A stretch of DNA of 64,000 bases from Zoroaster sp. YZ-2022 (taxonomy: Eukaryota > Echinodermata > Asteroidea > Forcipulatida > Zoroasteridae), in the NCBI GenBank assembly GCA_029582265.1, contig CM055823.1, positions 9,708,821 to 9,772,820 of the forward strand, in the 5' to 3' direction. The number at the start of each line of letters is the position of its first letter. The first letter of the stretch is position 1. Positions 1 to 38,699 of the stretch are shown piece by piece. The notes beneath the pieces were generated by a model. It had not been told where the DNA came from. It was given only the letters and a program-made list of their open reading frames with translations, and made no database searches. The position numbers and the translations under genes were made by a program.

Positions 1-715
1 GACGGACTCCTTCCTCAAAACGGAGAAGGCCATCATTCAACTACAGGGGTTCATCTCACGCTTCCAGGTTTAGCAATAAGCCAACACCCCCCAGTACTGC
101 AGTGGACTGTCCTACAACTACAAAATAGCTGTGTATGAATGGGATCCACTATTTTATTTTAGAGGTATTTTGAAATTTTGGTCTCAAAACTAAAAAATGC
201 CCTGATGTTTTTCTGTCAAAATCGCAATATTTTTGACAGTGCCAAAGTTATGTTGTTGAATATGTATATAAGACTGAAATTACGACACCGTTTTAGTACA
301 ACTGCATTATTTTCCCACAAGGCTGCTCGCCCCCTTTGTACTATAATGGTATCTACTTTATTGAACAGTGGATATGTAAAAATAGGATGCACTATTTTAA
401 TTTTGGGTAATACACCAGCTTGCCTTATCTTGTGAGATTTTAGATTATACTGTGTGTTTGAAACACCAATAATATGGCAACAAATGTAACACACTTTCCC
501 CCATACATGATGGATAATTCATGACTCATGTTGTCATTGATTATCTGAAACAATTGTTTGTACGAGTTCAAACATTCTAAGGGGAAGGGGAGGCGTGTGT
601 GATTAAAAACAAGCAAAATTGTCGGGAAGAGGCTGAAAACCAATCTCCGTTGATACCTAGATTTGAACTAACCATATGATTACTTGGTCATAAGACTATG
701 CATTTGTTGTATAAA
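1..715. other. No gene recognised
   Basis: AT-rich sequence without a convincing exon, RNA gene or recognisable repeat end. The open frames here (up to about 90 codons) show no family resemblance and overlap on opposite strands, as chance frames do. Confidence 0.5.
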
Positions 716-1009
716 CTCCAACCTTCCCAAATCCTCCAAAATCCAAGGATTTTGGAGGATTGAGGTTATTAGGCATACTTGCCTTTCCATGGTACATGTA
801 CATCCATGTTTGTTGTAGTGATTGCAAGGTCAGTGCTTGGGTCAGTGGACACTGTTTATTGCTCCATGCATGCAGGGAAGGGTCCCTGGCTATGTATCAC
901 AGATTAGAAATACATGTGTGCATACATGTCATGTACTTGCTTTACTACTGAAGGATTTTGGAGGATTCGGGTTATGTGTAAGCAAATGGACCTAGGGAGT
1001 TGAGGTTAA
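716..1009 (+). mobile_element. TTAA element, family 1 (CCCTAAC ends), degraded left end
   Basis: This copy carries the internal sequence shared with copies at 9924, 25804, 33074 and 53146: paired words like AAGGATTTTGGAGGATT, then a stretch through CCATGGTACATGTACATCC, then a right end with one GTTATGTGTAAGCAAATGG unit and a closing GGTTAA at 1006-1009. The left TTAA is lost. It is non-coding; short frames across it are shared with the other copies and are not genes. Confidence 0.75.
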
Positions 1010-1600
1010 CTGCAATGTTATGCACATGTCATGATGGATTGACGTTTTGACCGTTCATGCAAGTGGTCTTTTGGCGTTTCTGATTATTATCTATTTTTTT
1101 GTAGTCCATTTTTTCAAAATTACCTTTGCTAAATGTAATTTTTTTCAGAATGGAAATTGCATCTTCCCATGTCACATTAAAATCTATCCATTTAAAAAAT
1201 TTAACACCAGTACCCCTGCCAAAATTCAATATTGATTGTCCCCTATTTATTTTTCCTCAGGTTTTGTGATTTGTGCAAATGACATTACTTTTAACAAGCA
1301 TGTTGTACTATTATCAGTATATACAGGGTTCTGCTTGAGGGTCCCTGCCAATATATGGACATTCAAGATGGGAACTTTAAAAAAATGTACAAATTTGATT
1401 TGTATTTTGTATGATATCTAGAGAATTTGAATTTCTTCCTATGCAATATGAAATAACAAAATTAAAAATCCTTTTCAAAAAAGTTAAGTAGCAATATTTT
1501 AAAATAGGTCATTCCTCAGAATAGATTTCTGGCCAAAACTGTCAAGATTCTTGAAGAGAAATTCAGTTTATTTGAAGCTAACTTCAACAAGGGAATAACA
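1010..1600. other. No gene recognised
   Basis: AT-rich, with several poly-T runs. I see no exon with splice signals and no repeat that recurs elsewhere in the window. Confidence 0.45.
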
Positions 1601-1601
1601 G

Positions 1602-1733
1602 TTTGTCGCGTGGTCGTTACCGCAGGTTAACAACTGGTTTTGGGAGTGGCCACAGGCCGTCGGCTCGGTCCTTTATCGGCCGTGACCATGCCCAAAACAG
1701 GTCGATAACCTGCAGTTAAAACCAAGCGTCAAA
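1602..1733. repeat. Imperfect inverted repeat (fold-back)
   Basis: The left arm at 1622-1644 (GCAGGTTAACAACTGGTTTT and on) is matched by the reverse complement at 1691-1713. Weaker pairing extends outward to about 1602 and 1733. The arms are noticeably more GC-rich than the flanks and enclose a GC-rich loop. It is probably an old MITE or fold-back element. No second copy was found in the window. Confidence 0.6.
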
Positions 1734-1744
1734 TTATTATTCCT

Positions 1745-2077
1745 ATTCATAAATGCCTGGATCAATTTCGTTTTCAAAATGAAAAAGAAATGTAATTTTT
1801 GTTGAATAAAGCCTAATAGGAATGGGCAAATTCACATTTTGGGGAGACACGAAACACTTCTAAAGTACATGAGTCAGGCACATAATGCCAATCTTCGTCA
1901 ATGATTGGTTGAAATCCGCGTAGTACGTCGCACAAAACAGCTGGTGAACAGATGGCACATACATGCTGCTCTGATTTTGATACATGTAAGCCAGTCTGTA
2001 CCATCCGTTATTACATCTCCCACGTGATTACGTTTTGTCCAATCAGATTGTCTAAACTGTCTTGGGCATTTATGAAT
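1745..2077 (+). mobile_element. MITE with ATTCATAAATGCC terminal inverted repeats
   Basis: The ends read ATTCATAAATGCCTGG on the left and, on the right, the complement GGGCATTTATGAAT. Just inside the right end is CCAATCAGATTGTCTAAAC. The same end and subterminal sequence recur at 3299 and 22004 in the opposite orientation. No coding capacity. Superfamily not assigned. Confidence 0.65.
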
Positions 2078-2491
2078 CACAGTTTAATCAGTGTCGGGTC
2101 CCAGATCAAAAATTATACAAGGTGGAGTCTTCAGTGAAAAAGTGAAGAAAAAAAAGCGGAAAATTCTAGACAGCTCCCCAGTATCCTAGACCATCTTCAT
2201 TTATTTGTGTATGTTTGTTTCACCAGCCAAACTCATCCCCGACTATAGATACGCAAGCTTTTATCATAGTTTCTTACAATGTTCCAGTTGTATAGCCCTG
2301 CTTATACTTAATACTGGTTTCCACTGCATAATGTGGATTAGGCAGGTTTGTGTCTCACATATTGTGAGGTGTCAACTTCATTTTCATCAATAGCAAGACC
2401 CAGTTTTCCCACAAGAAGCAAAATAATGTTTTTGGTCAACTCCTTGATGTGGCGGAGCTTAAGGGTTTATCAATTGCCTGAGTAGGGGGCT
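2078..2491. other. No gene recognised
   Basis: Between two mobile elements. No exon, RNA or repeat signal recognised. Confidence 0.45.
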
Positions 2492-3107
2492 TTAACCAGT
2501 TCACGTTGGGAATATTATTTTTTTCTTTCGGTCCCCCGTGCGAGTTTATTTTCAGTGAAAAATCAGAAAAAATTTCTAGCCATTAATAATTTTTTTTTGT
2601 CAATGAAACTAAGTCCGGACACCCAAATAAACACCTTTACTCATTGACATTTCGAGAATTAAATGGCTACTTTTTTAATTATGGTTGTGTTTGTTCAGCA
2701 CAATTAGACCGTTGGCAAGCTCCGATGCAACGGCCTATTAGCGACCAGCGCCCGGTCGAACAGACAGCATACCCGGAGAGAGAGGAATGGCCTCGTAAAC
2801 AATGGATATAAATCCGTCTTTACAAATTCTTGGCTGGTACGTCAAAGGAACAGGTCTTGGATAAAGGGATTATGCAAAAATCAACAAAAAGAGTGAACTC
2901 GTTCATTGTTTGCAGTACCTTTTGTCCGGGGCCACCAAACCGTGACCCCGAGAAACGATTGTGTGTATACAAGTCAGCCGACACGTGGCATGTTGACAAG
3001 TCTCCCGGTAACACACACAAAAATCGGAATGCGTGTTTAGACGCTCTCCGATCCACGGTTCAAAAGAAAAATGCGTGTATACACGGCCTCCGACGCCAAC
3101 TGGTTAA
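2492..3107 (+). mobile_element. TTAA element, family 3 (CCAGTTCGCGTCGG ends), long copy
   Basis: It is bounded by TTAA at 2492-2495 and 3104-3107. The left end reads CCAGTTCACGTTGGGAATA and the right end CTCCGACGCCAACTGG, so the termini are inverted repeats. A shorter relative at 17069-17330 shares both ends, including the TGCGTGTATACACG palindrome next to the right end. TTAA target duplication points to piggyBac-type transposition. No transposase is visible, so it is non-autonomous. Confidence 0.75.
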
Positions 3108-4063
3108 ATGAGCCATTTACAAAAGAAGACAAAAGGAAACTAAGTTTAAAGACAGTGGGATCTTTGGTATTCTCAAACAGCATAAATGATGACAGTTTTC
3201 TATTAAACATACTTGGTGTAAAGTTGACAATGGTATACTTAACGTATCCCTTGAAATCTTAGCTTTTTGAGGTTCTATTGTTTATACGTATAGTCCGCAT
3301 TCATAAATGCCCAGGACAATCTGATTGGATGAAACGTGATCATGTGGGTGTGCATTAACATCTGGTCTTATCAAACCCTAAATTATATACATCAGAATTA
3401 TTTTGATTATGAACAGTATCGAATTACGAAATTCAGAATTTATTTTCTGTTTATTTTATTGTAAATTCATACAGCAACATGCATATTTTCCAATGGTTTA
3501 CTTTCCATTTCATTTCAAGTTGAATATATTGAACATATTTTTGGAAACTTTTTGAGAATTCGAGTCGACATTGATGTCGACATTGATCTTTTTAAAGCCA
3601 GTATGCACATTCATTAAGAATCAACTGATATGTAAAGAAACCAACCTGTAAAATGTTCAGATTATTTCAATGTGTCGTTAACGAGATAGTGAAAATGCAT
3701 TCAGATATTATTGTATTTGGATCTCAAGTTGAAAATTCAGTTTGACAATTTTTTTTTTTAATGAATTTTACCAAAAGCGTCTCAATCAGAAAGATTTCAA
3801 GGAATGTTTAATACCATCGTCAGCTTCCCATTTTCTAAAACTTTGATTTATTATTATTATTTTTTTTTAAATAACCAACAGTGCATTGTAACCGTTAAAA
3901 GTTGTTGCATTTTGTTGCCCTCTACAAAGAACAAAAGAACCATTATTCTAGTTGGTGGATGCACACTTTTCTGTTCCATGTTTGTTGCATTCAGCAGGAT
4001 GAGTGATAAATGCCTGTGGGGGGGGTTAAAAGGCCTATGAAACACAATTTTATGTAGATAATA
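3108..4063. other. No gene; contains one MITE end
   Basis: AT-rich sequence. At 3299-3375 there is a solitary end of the ATTCATAAATGCC MITE family (ATTCATAAATGCCCAGG, then CAATCTGATTGG). Nothing else recognised. Confidence 0.5.
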
Positions 4064-4305
4064 TACCTCTCCAAACAATTTAGGGAACACCGGAATAATT
4101 TCAGATAAACACAATGTTTCACAGAATTGATGAGAAACAACTGCACAATGAAACGGATGATAAAGGATGCATGTAGTGATTACACATTTCATGACATGAC
4201 TACTGAAAGAGAGAGGGGGTTGCAAATGAAAATCCCGGTTCATGGAACATTTCAAACCTATTTGATGTTAAAAATCCGGTGTTCCCTAAAATGTTTTGAG
4301 TAGTA
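4064..4305 (-). mobile_element. Mariner-like MITE, copy 1
   Basis: The terminal inverted repeats are about 30 bp: the left end contains CAATTTAGGGAACACCGG and the right end CCGGTGTTCCCTAAAATG then TTTTGAGTAGTA. Its inner sequence matches the copy at 61807-62068 in reverse orientation. The TA at the ends fits a Tc1/mariner target. About 240 bp, non-coding. Confidence 0.8.
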
Positions 4306-5460
4306 TATTTTACCAAATATCCATGTTTCGGGTCATTTCAAACAAATTAAAATGAATTATTGATTGAGTGTACTTAAATTTGTATTTTTAACATGCTTAT
4401 CTTTGACACATGAGGGCACTGTTTCGTGAGATCATAACAGGTACTCAGATGTTGCATCTGATCCTGCTGTGACATCACTGATGTGCTCATGAATAATGCA
4501 AATTTTCATTAGCATAAATACCAAAAATGGTATCAAAACACACACAAATTGGCATTTAAAAGGAAGAACAATTATGTCAGCATAGGGTCTTGTGTGTAAT
4601 GTTTTCAAGATAGAAATTTCTTATTTCATAGGTCCTTCAATCCATGTACACAAAGGATGATGTGTTATATATTTATTCATTGAAAACGTTATTATAAATT
4701 TAAGCAGGCGTGAATTTTCTGGATATTAATTATATTTGGATGTTTTGTTTGTTTATATCATTTTCTTTATTCTGTACAATATTTTTTTTATTTTTGTTCT
4801 TAAAGATCAGATTATACTTGTAATGAGTGACCTTAGAAGGTACACAATGCCTTTGATTAGCTTGATTGAGCACACATCAACTCACATGACAAGGGGCGCC
4901 ACACAGAATTCTGTGCTTACAATAATCATTTTCAGTTTGCAGGATTAGCGCAAAAATGTTGGGGGCAATTCCTTAGTAATGCATGGTTGCGCAAAATACG
5001 CATAAGCACAAGCTGAAATTCTTTGTTAACCCATGCCTATGATTTCTCAGGATTTTTCCAAATCTTCCTTTGCCTCAAAATTGTCCAAGGAAAGAAAGAA
5101 GTAGCCTGTATTGTGTCCAAACCTCTAGTTTCTTGTTTGTGGGGATGCGGAGGGTCTGTAAATCCTCCAAAATTAAACATCCAGGAGGTTCAGGGGGCTT
5201 AAGACCAAAGGGAGACCCAGGCCCGCTACACATTTTCCAGGATTTATTAATACTTTTGTCAAATCACTTTCTGCATTATAGTAAGGCAGTGATGTTTCCC
5301 TTGGAGAGAAGCATTTAACTTGATTAAAAAAAATAGTGTCATGTTTTTTTAATTTTTTTTTATTTATGTATTTATTATTTACAGTAGCCTATGAACATTT
5401 TAAAATGAATTTACAGAGGGTCTTGTCGTAATTTTTTTTTTTTTTTTGGTTGTTGACTCA
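4306..5460. other. No gene recognised
   Basis: AT-rich, with poly-T tracts at 4780-4800 and 5340-5450. No exon or recurring repeat recognised. Confidence 0.45.
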
Positions 5461-5803
5461 ATTACTGTTAAACCAGTTTGTATTTATTTTCTTCACTGAC
5501 AAAATGTTCTGAGAAAATATTGCTGTTTTCATAGCAAAAACCATTTGTTATAGATCTTTAACATAATACTCCCAACAATAGGCACACAATATTAAGGATC
5601 TGTATGCTGCGGAATTTTTTTTTTCATTTTGGATTTATTACTGTTAAACCAGTTTCTTATTAAATGTCTACTTTTTGTTAATTTATTTTCTTCACTGACA
5701 AAATGTTCCAAGAAAATATTGCTGTTATAGATCTTTAACATAATGCTCTCAACTGCATACAGCTCTACAATAGGCACACAAGATTAAGAATCTGTCTGCT
5801 GCG
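5461..5803 (+). repeat. Diverged tandem duplication (about 150-170 bp unit)
   Basis: Copy 1 begins at 5461 and copy 2 at 5637, both with ATTACTGTTAAACCAGTTT. They share CACTGACAAAATGTTC, AAATATTGCTGTT, ATAGATCTTTAACATAAT, AATAGGCACACAA and TGCTGCGGAA, with small insertions and deletions. Non-coding. Confidence 0.8.
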
Positions 5804-5810
5804 GAAAATA

Positions 5811-7438
5811 TATCTAATTGTATTTTATAAAAAGCAAAAAAATTAAAATAAATAAAAATTGTTAATTTCACTGTTGTTTTTACCTTATCTGCAAATAATT
5901 ATACAACTGTACGTAGTGTATTATGAGAAGTATGATAAAAAAATATTTTAATTTATTGTATAAAAAAGTCAAAGGAATTGGCCCTATTCGCTTCATCGGT
6001 AACTGAAAATTCAATCAGTAATATTTAAGATGCAGATTCTGTGTGTTTTGCCATTTTACAAACAATTTCATTTTGTTAATGGTTACACTTTTGGAAATGA
6101 GATATTTCTCAAAATAATTTATTGAAGCATTGTTAATCCTGATCAGAAGTGCTATTAATTGATTAGAAATTAATTTATCGCACTGCATTATTTATTATTT
6201 TATTTTCTTTGTACAAAATGTACCCCTAATAAATGCCCCTGTAAATTTATTTGTCAAATAACGAATTAGGTGTTGGAAACTGCTTACCAACCTAAAGGAC
6301 CTGTAGTATAGTTTCAAATCTAGCAGGTTCATTCTCAAACGCTGCCTTCCCTGTTCACGTTTGTTCCAGTAACCTTCATCTTTTGTGTTCATTTCACATC
6401 TGGCTCACTTAGTGTTCATGTTTGTATATACAATTTTGCCTTTGGGAAAGCAGCTGATAGGTTTGAAACGTAATTTACATTTTTCCTTAAGGAAAAGAGC
6501 CATTTTTTATTGACAGATTTAAACTAAACATTTCACACAGAATGTGCATCTTTTAATAATGACATTTACAATTGTACAAAACCTTACACTTGTTTTTAAC
6601 AAAATGAGCATAAAGCCTGTTCATGTCACATTCATAACTACTATATCCAAACAGAAATGTTTGTGTGGTATGCACTTACAGGTCAGGCTGTAAATCTCAC
6701 TGTTAAAATAATCTTGTACATTTGTTGAATTTTTTTCAAAAAATATTTGGGGGAAAAAAAGGTTGTATTTAGCCAAAGATTTAATAAATGAAAACTTTCA
6801 TCAATAAAGTTTTGCATGTAAATCCAAAATGTTTTTTCTACAATCTTGTTGTCAACATTTATTTTAAGGAAGGTATCTTTGTACCGATCATTATTAGGGC
6901 CCAAATTTTTTTTTTTCAGTGGCGGAAGATAAGTTGTGGTGTCCAGTTCGAGCCATTAGTGGTATTTGGCCCATACTAAACACAGGGAGCGTTTCCCAGC
7001 TGTTCATAATCTCCACGCAGCCTCATTAAAGTTGGCGTTGTGTGATACCATATCTTGTTGGAAAGTTCATGCGATTTGTTCTTCAATAGGGGATTCCGAT
7101 CCCTGTTTTCTTCCGACCGCCCTATTCGTGCCAATGACTCATGGGCCCTATTTCGAGGGATCCCAATTGAAGAGAATAATTTGTTGGAAGACTCCATCTA
7201 CATTTGTGACTTATCTCTGAGTGGATAGGACAGTTAATCACAGCTACCATTCCATCTCCCCACTCGCCATGCACCACAGTAATCGGCGAGTCAACTTTCT
7301 TTTCTTCGGAGATCTGAAAGTTGTTTGAGTATAGCCGTCTGCTTGCGACTCAATTTCGCCCCACTTCTATCGGTCCTATAGTCTATGCAAAAGTAGGTTT
7401 TAACATACAAGCGAGTCCCTGAAATGGACTACCCAAAA
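5811..7438. other. No gene recognised
   Basis: AT-rich to about 6900, then a more GC-balanced stretch (about 6940-7400) with no long frame and no family resemblance I can name. Confidence 0.4.
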
Positions 7439-7665
7439 GTGATTTGGTTGTCCACGAGGGTATGACTTACCTCCTTCATGCGCCTCTTGGGTTCTTTGCC
7501 TGGGGTTCTTACCCATTACTTGGCACTAAGAGAAAACAGGATGATGCGTCAGGGTAATCGGGGTGGCCGATAGGAGCGCTATAGCTGACACTGTTTCTGG
7601 CATCTTATTCATGTATTCAATAGGTTTTAACAGGTAAGTCGTCCCCTCGTGGACAACAAAATCAC
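7439..7665. repeat. Inverted repeat with 32-bp arms (probable MITE)
   Basis: The arm at 7439-7470 contains TTGTCCACGAGGG. Its reverse complement is at 7634-7665 (CCCTCGTGGACAACAAAATC), matching over about 32 bp with a few mismatches. The loop is about 160 bp. No second copy seen in the window. Confidence 0.65.
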
Positions 7666-8304
7666 TTCGATTTGGGATGTTCTTTGGTGGGGGGAGTACT
7701 TAAATCACCTGTAATACTTTCTGCTAGGACAACAAAGTATGACATAAGATATAATGATTTATTTTGGTCCGAGATACACTGATCCATCTTGTAACCCTCA
7801 CTTAACAATGCTGAAAACTGTGTTTGTGATGTTGTAAAACATCCCTTGAAATGTTTGTCTTAGCTGCTGTTATTTTAGCAGCATTCCTAAAATAATTTCC
7901 CAATTGAATTTTCGAACTGTACGCACTCGTGAAAAAGTACTCGACTACAACCAGTCTCTCACATGCTCAGAACATATCGTCTGCAATTCAGAAATACCTG
8001 GGTCGGAGATATTTTAGGTCGATCCCCATTGGAATGATGACTGCTCCAGTGATCTAGCACTATGGTTGGTTAGTTTCCTATGGTAGGTAGGTCTTGCCCC
8101 ACGACTATTCGCTCAAATAGTGCCGGTCATGGTGATGCTGTTATCCAAGGTACAACCTACCTACATTTATCAATACTTTCTTGTCGACGATACTACGAAA
8201 TAAGCTGAAACTTTCACAGGTTGGTTTTTATACATTCTGTATGGATGCATTTACTGACATTTTTCAATGGAGTATACATGTCTCAACAATAAATATGTTG
8301 GGTA
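7666..8304. other. No gene recognised
   Basis: No supported exon. The phrase GCTGAAACTTTCACAGGTTGG near 8205 recurs near 58937, a short dispersed repeat of unknown type. Confidence 0.4.
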
Positions 8305-8750
8305 ATATGTGACCCTCTCTGTGAAAATGAGTCACATGTCGCACCATGCGTTTACATGTAATGGGCGATGAAATGTTGAGAGGGTGTTTTTATTTTAACA
8401 TCTGATTTTTGGTTATGTATTTTGACATCATTAGGATCTAAATTTTCTTAATATTTTTTACATAAACGTCAATTTCAATCAATAAAATATTAAAATCAAT
8501 GATTTTTGTGAGTACTTTGTTTCAAATATGTCATTTGTTTTCATTTGAATGCTTGTTTTCCTAACAATAAATTGTGTTAATTATGCACATTATTGATTAT
8601 TACAAATGCCACATCTCCATAATGCAATATGCCACACACATCTAACATATACCAAATTAAAGCCGATGATGTACTCTTTCCAGCTACATAGAAATGTATA
8701 TTTGTCAAATTTGCGTCTTGTGACTCATTTTCACAGAGCGGGTCACATAT
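8305..8750. mobile_element. MITE with about 32-bp terminal inverted repeats
   Basis: The left end at 8305-8336 (ATATGTGACCCTCTCTGTG, then AAAATGAGTCACA) is matched by the reverse complement at 8719-8750 (TGTGACTCATTTTCACAGAG, then CGGGTCACATAT). The interior is AT-rich and non-coding. Superfamily not assigned. Confidence 0.75.
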
Positions 8751-9370
8751 AACCAATGATGTAACACCTTCAAATATACTGCACTTGCTCATTTGCCTTC
8801 TTCAAAGTCATAAACTGGTTTAAGAGCCATATACATGCACACAAATGATGTTACACTGTATTCTGAATACTACTGCAATACACCGATATATAAGAATTTG
8901 AAAGACCGAATCACATTATCTGCATGGTTTTCATTCATACAAATTAAAACGTTTTTTCATTACGGTACAAAAATAGAAAGCTACGAAAAACTGACACCAA
9001 AATAATGTTCAAGGGAATCTACTAGAGCTGGGAGTTACCGGTTAGTTCACTGGCCATTGAACCGAAATTTTCACGGTCAGTTAATCGGTAAACCGAACGT
9101 CAGCACACGACGGCCACACAAACTAGATATACATGCAATCGGCAAATGGAATAATGTGTATACATTTTCAATCAAAAACATCAATAAACTTCCTGCAATG
9201 ATTGCTTAATAATAACCAATGCGGCAAAATGGGCTGCAAATTCTTATTTATTTATTTATTTATTTTTAAAATATTGGTGTCATGATTAAGCATATCATCC
9301 CATGTGCGATAATTATGCTATTATAAGCATAGCCTTAGCATGCGCGCATTGCAAAGTGCAGCGTTTGTGA
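8751..9370. other. No gene; palindromic stretch at 9024-9105
   Basis: Around 9024-9105 the sequence repeats an ACCGGTTA / AATCGGTAAACCGAAC theme, like the word-iterated interiors of hAT-like elements elsewhere in the window. No matching terminal repeat was found. (TTTA)n lies at 9245-9267. Confidence 0.4.
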
Positions 9371-9715
9371 ATGTTTGTATCCTCTCCGGACGACATCACG
9401 ACGAATCCGTTTACTTGCAACTTTCAAGACAAAGTAAAGCAAGTGAACAAGTTAAACATTATTTCCACGTCTCCGCAAGCTTACCTCTTAGAAACCCCGA
9501 CTAAAGTAATCACAAGACAACAATTGGTTTCAGTTATTCAGTTAGAAAATTTCAAACAGTTAGTGCGGTTAACTGTCCCAGCACTCATTAACAAATTATA
9601 TACGAAAACGATATTGGTAGAAGTGTCAATTATACTGAAAATTATTCCCTCTGAAGTGCTTTTATTTTTAGAAGAAAAAAGTGTGTCACATTTACAAAAA
9701 GGTCTGGCAACTTGA
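9371..9715 (+). CDS. Hypothetical 114-codon ORF, function unknown
   Basis: This is an uninterrupted frame of ordinary amino-acid composition in non-repetitive sequence, ending LQKGLAT. It lacks low-complexity runs, a signal peptide or any motif I can name. There is no clear splice context or poly(A) signal nearby. It could be a chance frame or a decayed transposase fragment. Low confidence. Confidence 0.15.
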   Translation: MFVSSPDDITTNPFTCNFQDKVKQVNKLNIISTSPQAYLLETPTKVITRQQLVSVIQLENFKQLVRLTVPALINKLYTKTILVEVSIILKIIPSEVLLFLEEKSVSHLQKGLAT

Positions 9716-9923
9716 AAAATATAGAAACTATGGATGTCTAATAAGTCATAAAAAGTGAATTAATTCCCTGACAAAGATTGTGTTAGAATATCTCTTTAAC
9801 AAAAATGTTTTTGAATACTTTTTTAAAATGTTTTTTAAAACAAGACGTTTTGCTGGGCTAAGCACCGCAATGTTCTCATCAGGCTTTGTTGTGTCCTGAG
9901 GACTTTTTAACCTTACTCACAGG

Positions 9924-10265
9924 TTAAAAAAATCCTCTTTGCCAAAGTGAAGGATTTTGAAGGATTGAGGTTATTAGGCATATTTGCCTTTCCATGGTAC
10001 ATGTACATCCATGTTTGTTGTAGTGATTGCAAGGTCAGTGCTTGGGTCACTGGACACTGGTTATTACCCCATGCATGCAGGGAGGGAGTCCCTGGCCACG
10101 TACATGTATCACAGATTAGAAACACATGTGTGCATACATGTCATGTGCTTGCTTTACTACTGAAGGATTTTGGAGAATTCAGGTTATGTGTAAGCAAATG
10201 GGCCTAGGGAGTTAGGAAGGATTCAGGTTATGTGTAAGCAAATGGGCCTAGGGAGTTAGGGTTAA
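9924..10265 (+). mobile_element. TTAA element, family 1, two terminal units
   Basis: It opens at TTAA 9924-9927 and closes with GTTAGGGTTAA at 10255-10265. The body is the family 1 sequence. The right end holds two copies of the 44-bp unit containing GGTTATGTGTAAGCAAATGG. Confidence 0.8.
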
Positions 10266-11043
10266 AACACAGATCCTAGCCATCTGTATTGTTTGCATTC
10301 ATTCTAATGTGGTCCGTTTATTTATGCTTTCTCGAAAATGACAACATATCAGATGGAATAACTTGTCTGGACGTTTGGTACCTACCATCTTAAAGGTTTT
10401 AGATGATAATTCTCTCATTTTTTGACCCGAATAATTACAAAGTAAAGGTGTGCACCTCCTTATACCTCTTATGAATTAGTACGACTAGTCAGTGTTTGGT
10501 ACCCACGGTGTTCACATGAAGTGTGAATGTCAAATCATGAAACTTTAAGACTGAGAAATAGTCGGTGTGTCTTACTTAGGTCTGGCTGTTGCCTGACTTT
10601 ATACGTGGCTCCCATCACCTCACTGAAATCCTTCTTCCAGAGACGGCATAATGGCTAAATCACGGCCAAACCTGACATGAAAAAAAAAAAAGAAAAAAAA
10701 AGATGAGTCTCATTTGAAGCAACCTGTTCCGCAGGGTCTACCTCGTTTTCACTACTAGACCTGGGTGGGAAAAGTGCTTTCTGCACTGCTGATTCATTAC
10801 GCTGATTCATTAGTGATTTTACCAAACTTTTGATGAAATAATTAGATGACCTAGTCCTGGTATCAGTCTGTTACGTAATTTGAATATCCAAGATTTTTGG
10901 ATATTGAAATCGTCCCGTCCCAGGGTGAGAGAGCAGTGGGTACGAGGTATACAGAAACTGTTCAAAAGTCATGGGGACGAGGTTGCAATATGGACTGCCC
11001 AATATTTCCTTATAACCGATAATTATAATACCCAGCTTTTTCT
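10266..11043. other. No gene recognised
   Basis: Intergenic, downstream of the peptidase gene. An A-rich tract lies at 10680-10700. No exon or repeat end recognised. Confidence 0.45.
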
Positions 11044-11624
11044 TTAACCCTTTCATTACCATTGGCGACTTTAGTAGACCAAGGTCACCACACACACAGC
11101 ACTTAATTGGGAGTATCATGACCAGATTTTAAAACAGCTGTATTATTTCCCTTCTTCACATTCCATACCCATGCTATATATGGTTGGAAAGACTGATTCC
11201 TTATCTTTCTAATGGTATAGCCCAACCTACATGTTTCTATTATAGAAATCAGACATAATACAAGTCAATCCTTTCAATGGCCAAATGTGCTGTGGAACGC
11301 CATACACTTGTGTACAAAATACAAAATACAAACACGGGGTTTGTGAAACAAAGTCAGGAGAAGTAAAATAAATAACCTGATCATTTTATACACAATGCCA
11401 ATGATTTTGATGTCATATGAAAGGGAATTTCGTGAGCAACAATCATTTTATTGAATATATCTTTCTCCAACAAATTCTTCATGATGAAAAACGAGTTTAG
11501 AAAAAGTGCCTGTAAATGGATGCACACTGTTGTGCAATAATGTGTGAATTCATGCATGACTGGGCAGGGAATTCGATAACCAGTGGGACATCCTGTTGAA
11601 ACAAATCAGTAATGAAAGGGTTAT
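11044..11624 (-). mobile_element. TTAA element, family 4, in the probable 3' UTR of the peptidase gene
   Basis: The left boundary is TTAA at 11044-11047 followed by CCCTTTCATTACCATTGG and a GCGACTTTAGTAGACC motif. The right end is CAGTAATGAAAGGGTTA, with the last TTAA base changed. The copy at 51994-52605 is the inverted relative, ending with GACTAAAGTCGTCTGTGG and GGAAAGGGTTAA. On the minus strand the element starts 59 bp after the peptidase stop codon, so the transcript probably runs into it. Confidence 0.75.
11447..11452 (-). terminator. Candidate poly(A) signal AATAAA
   Basis: AATAAA on the minus strand, 231 nt past the peptidase stop codon and inside the family 4 TTAA element. It is the nearest canonical hexamer I noticed downstream of the stop. 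Actual use is not shown by sequence alone. Confidence 0.35.
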
Positions 11625-11682
11625 TTTTTACGTGGCCTAATTATTATTATTAATTTTTTTTGGGGGGGGGGGATTTGAGCTC

Positions 11683-38488
<26,806 letters not shown>

Positions 38489-38699
38489 TTTGGTGAGAAT
38501 GGAATTTTGTTTAGATCGCCCAACCGGGCCCAATTTCAGTGCTATCTGAATATATAACTTAGCGCTATAATGAGCATTATTAGGCGTTTATTCGCATTTT
38601 AGGACACAGACATCGAGCAAACGCAAAGTTAAAGCCCTCTATTGGTAGGATTATGATATGAATTTCCAGGATTAGGATTTGGGTTTGGATTTTTGTTTA

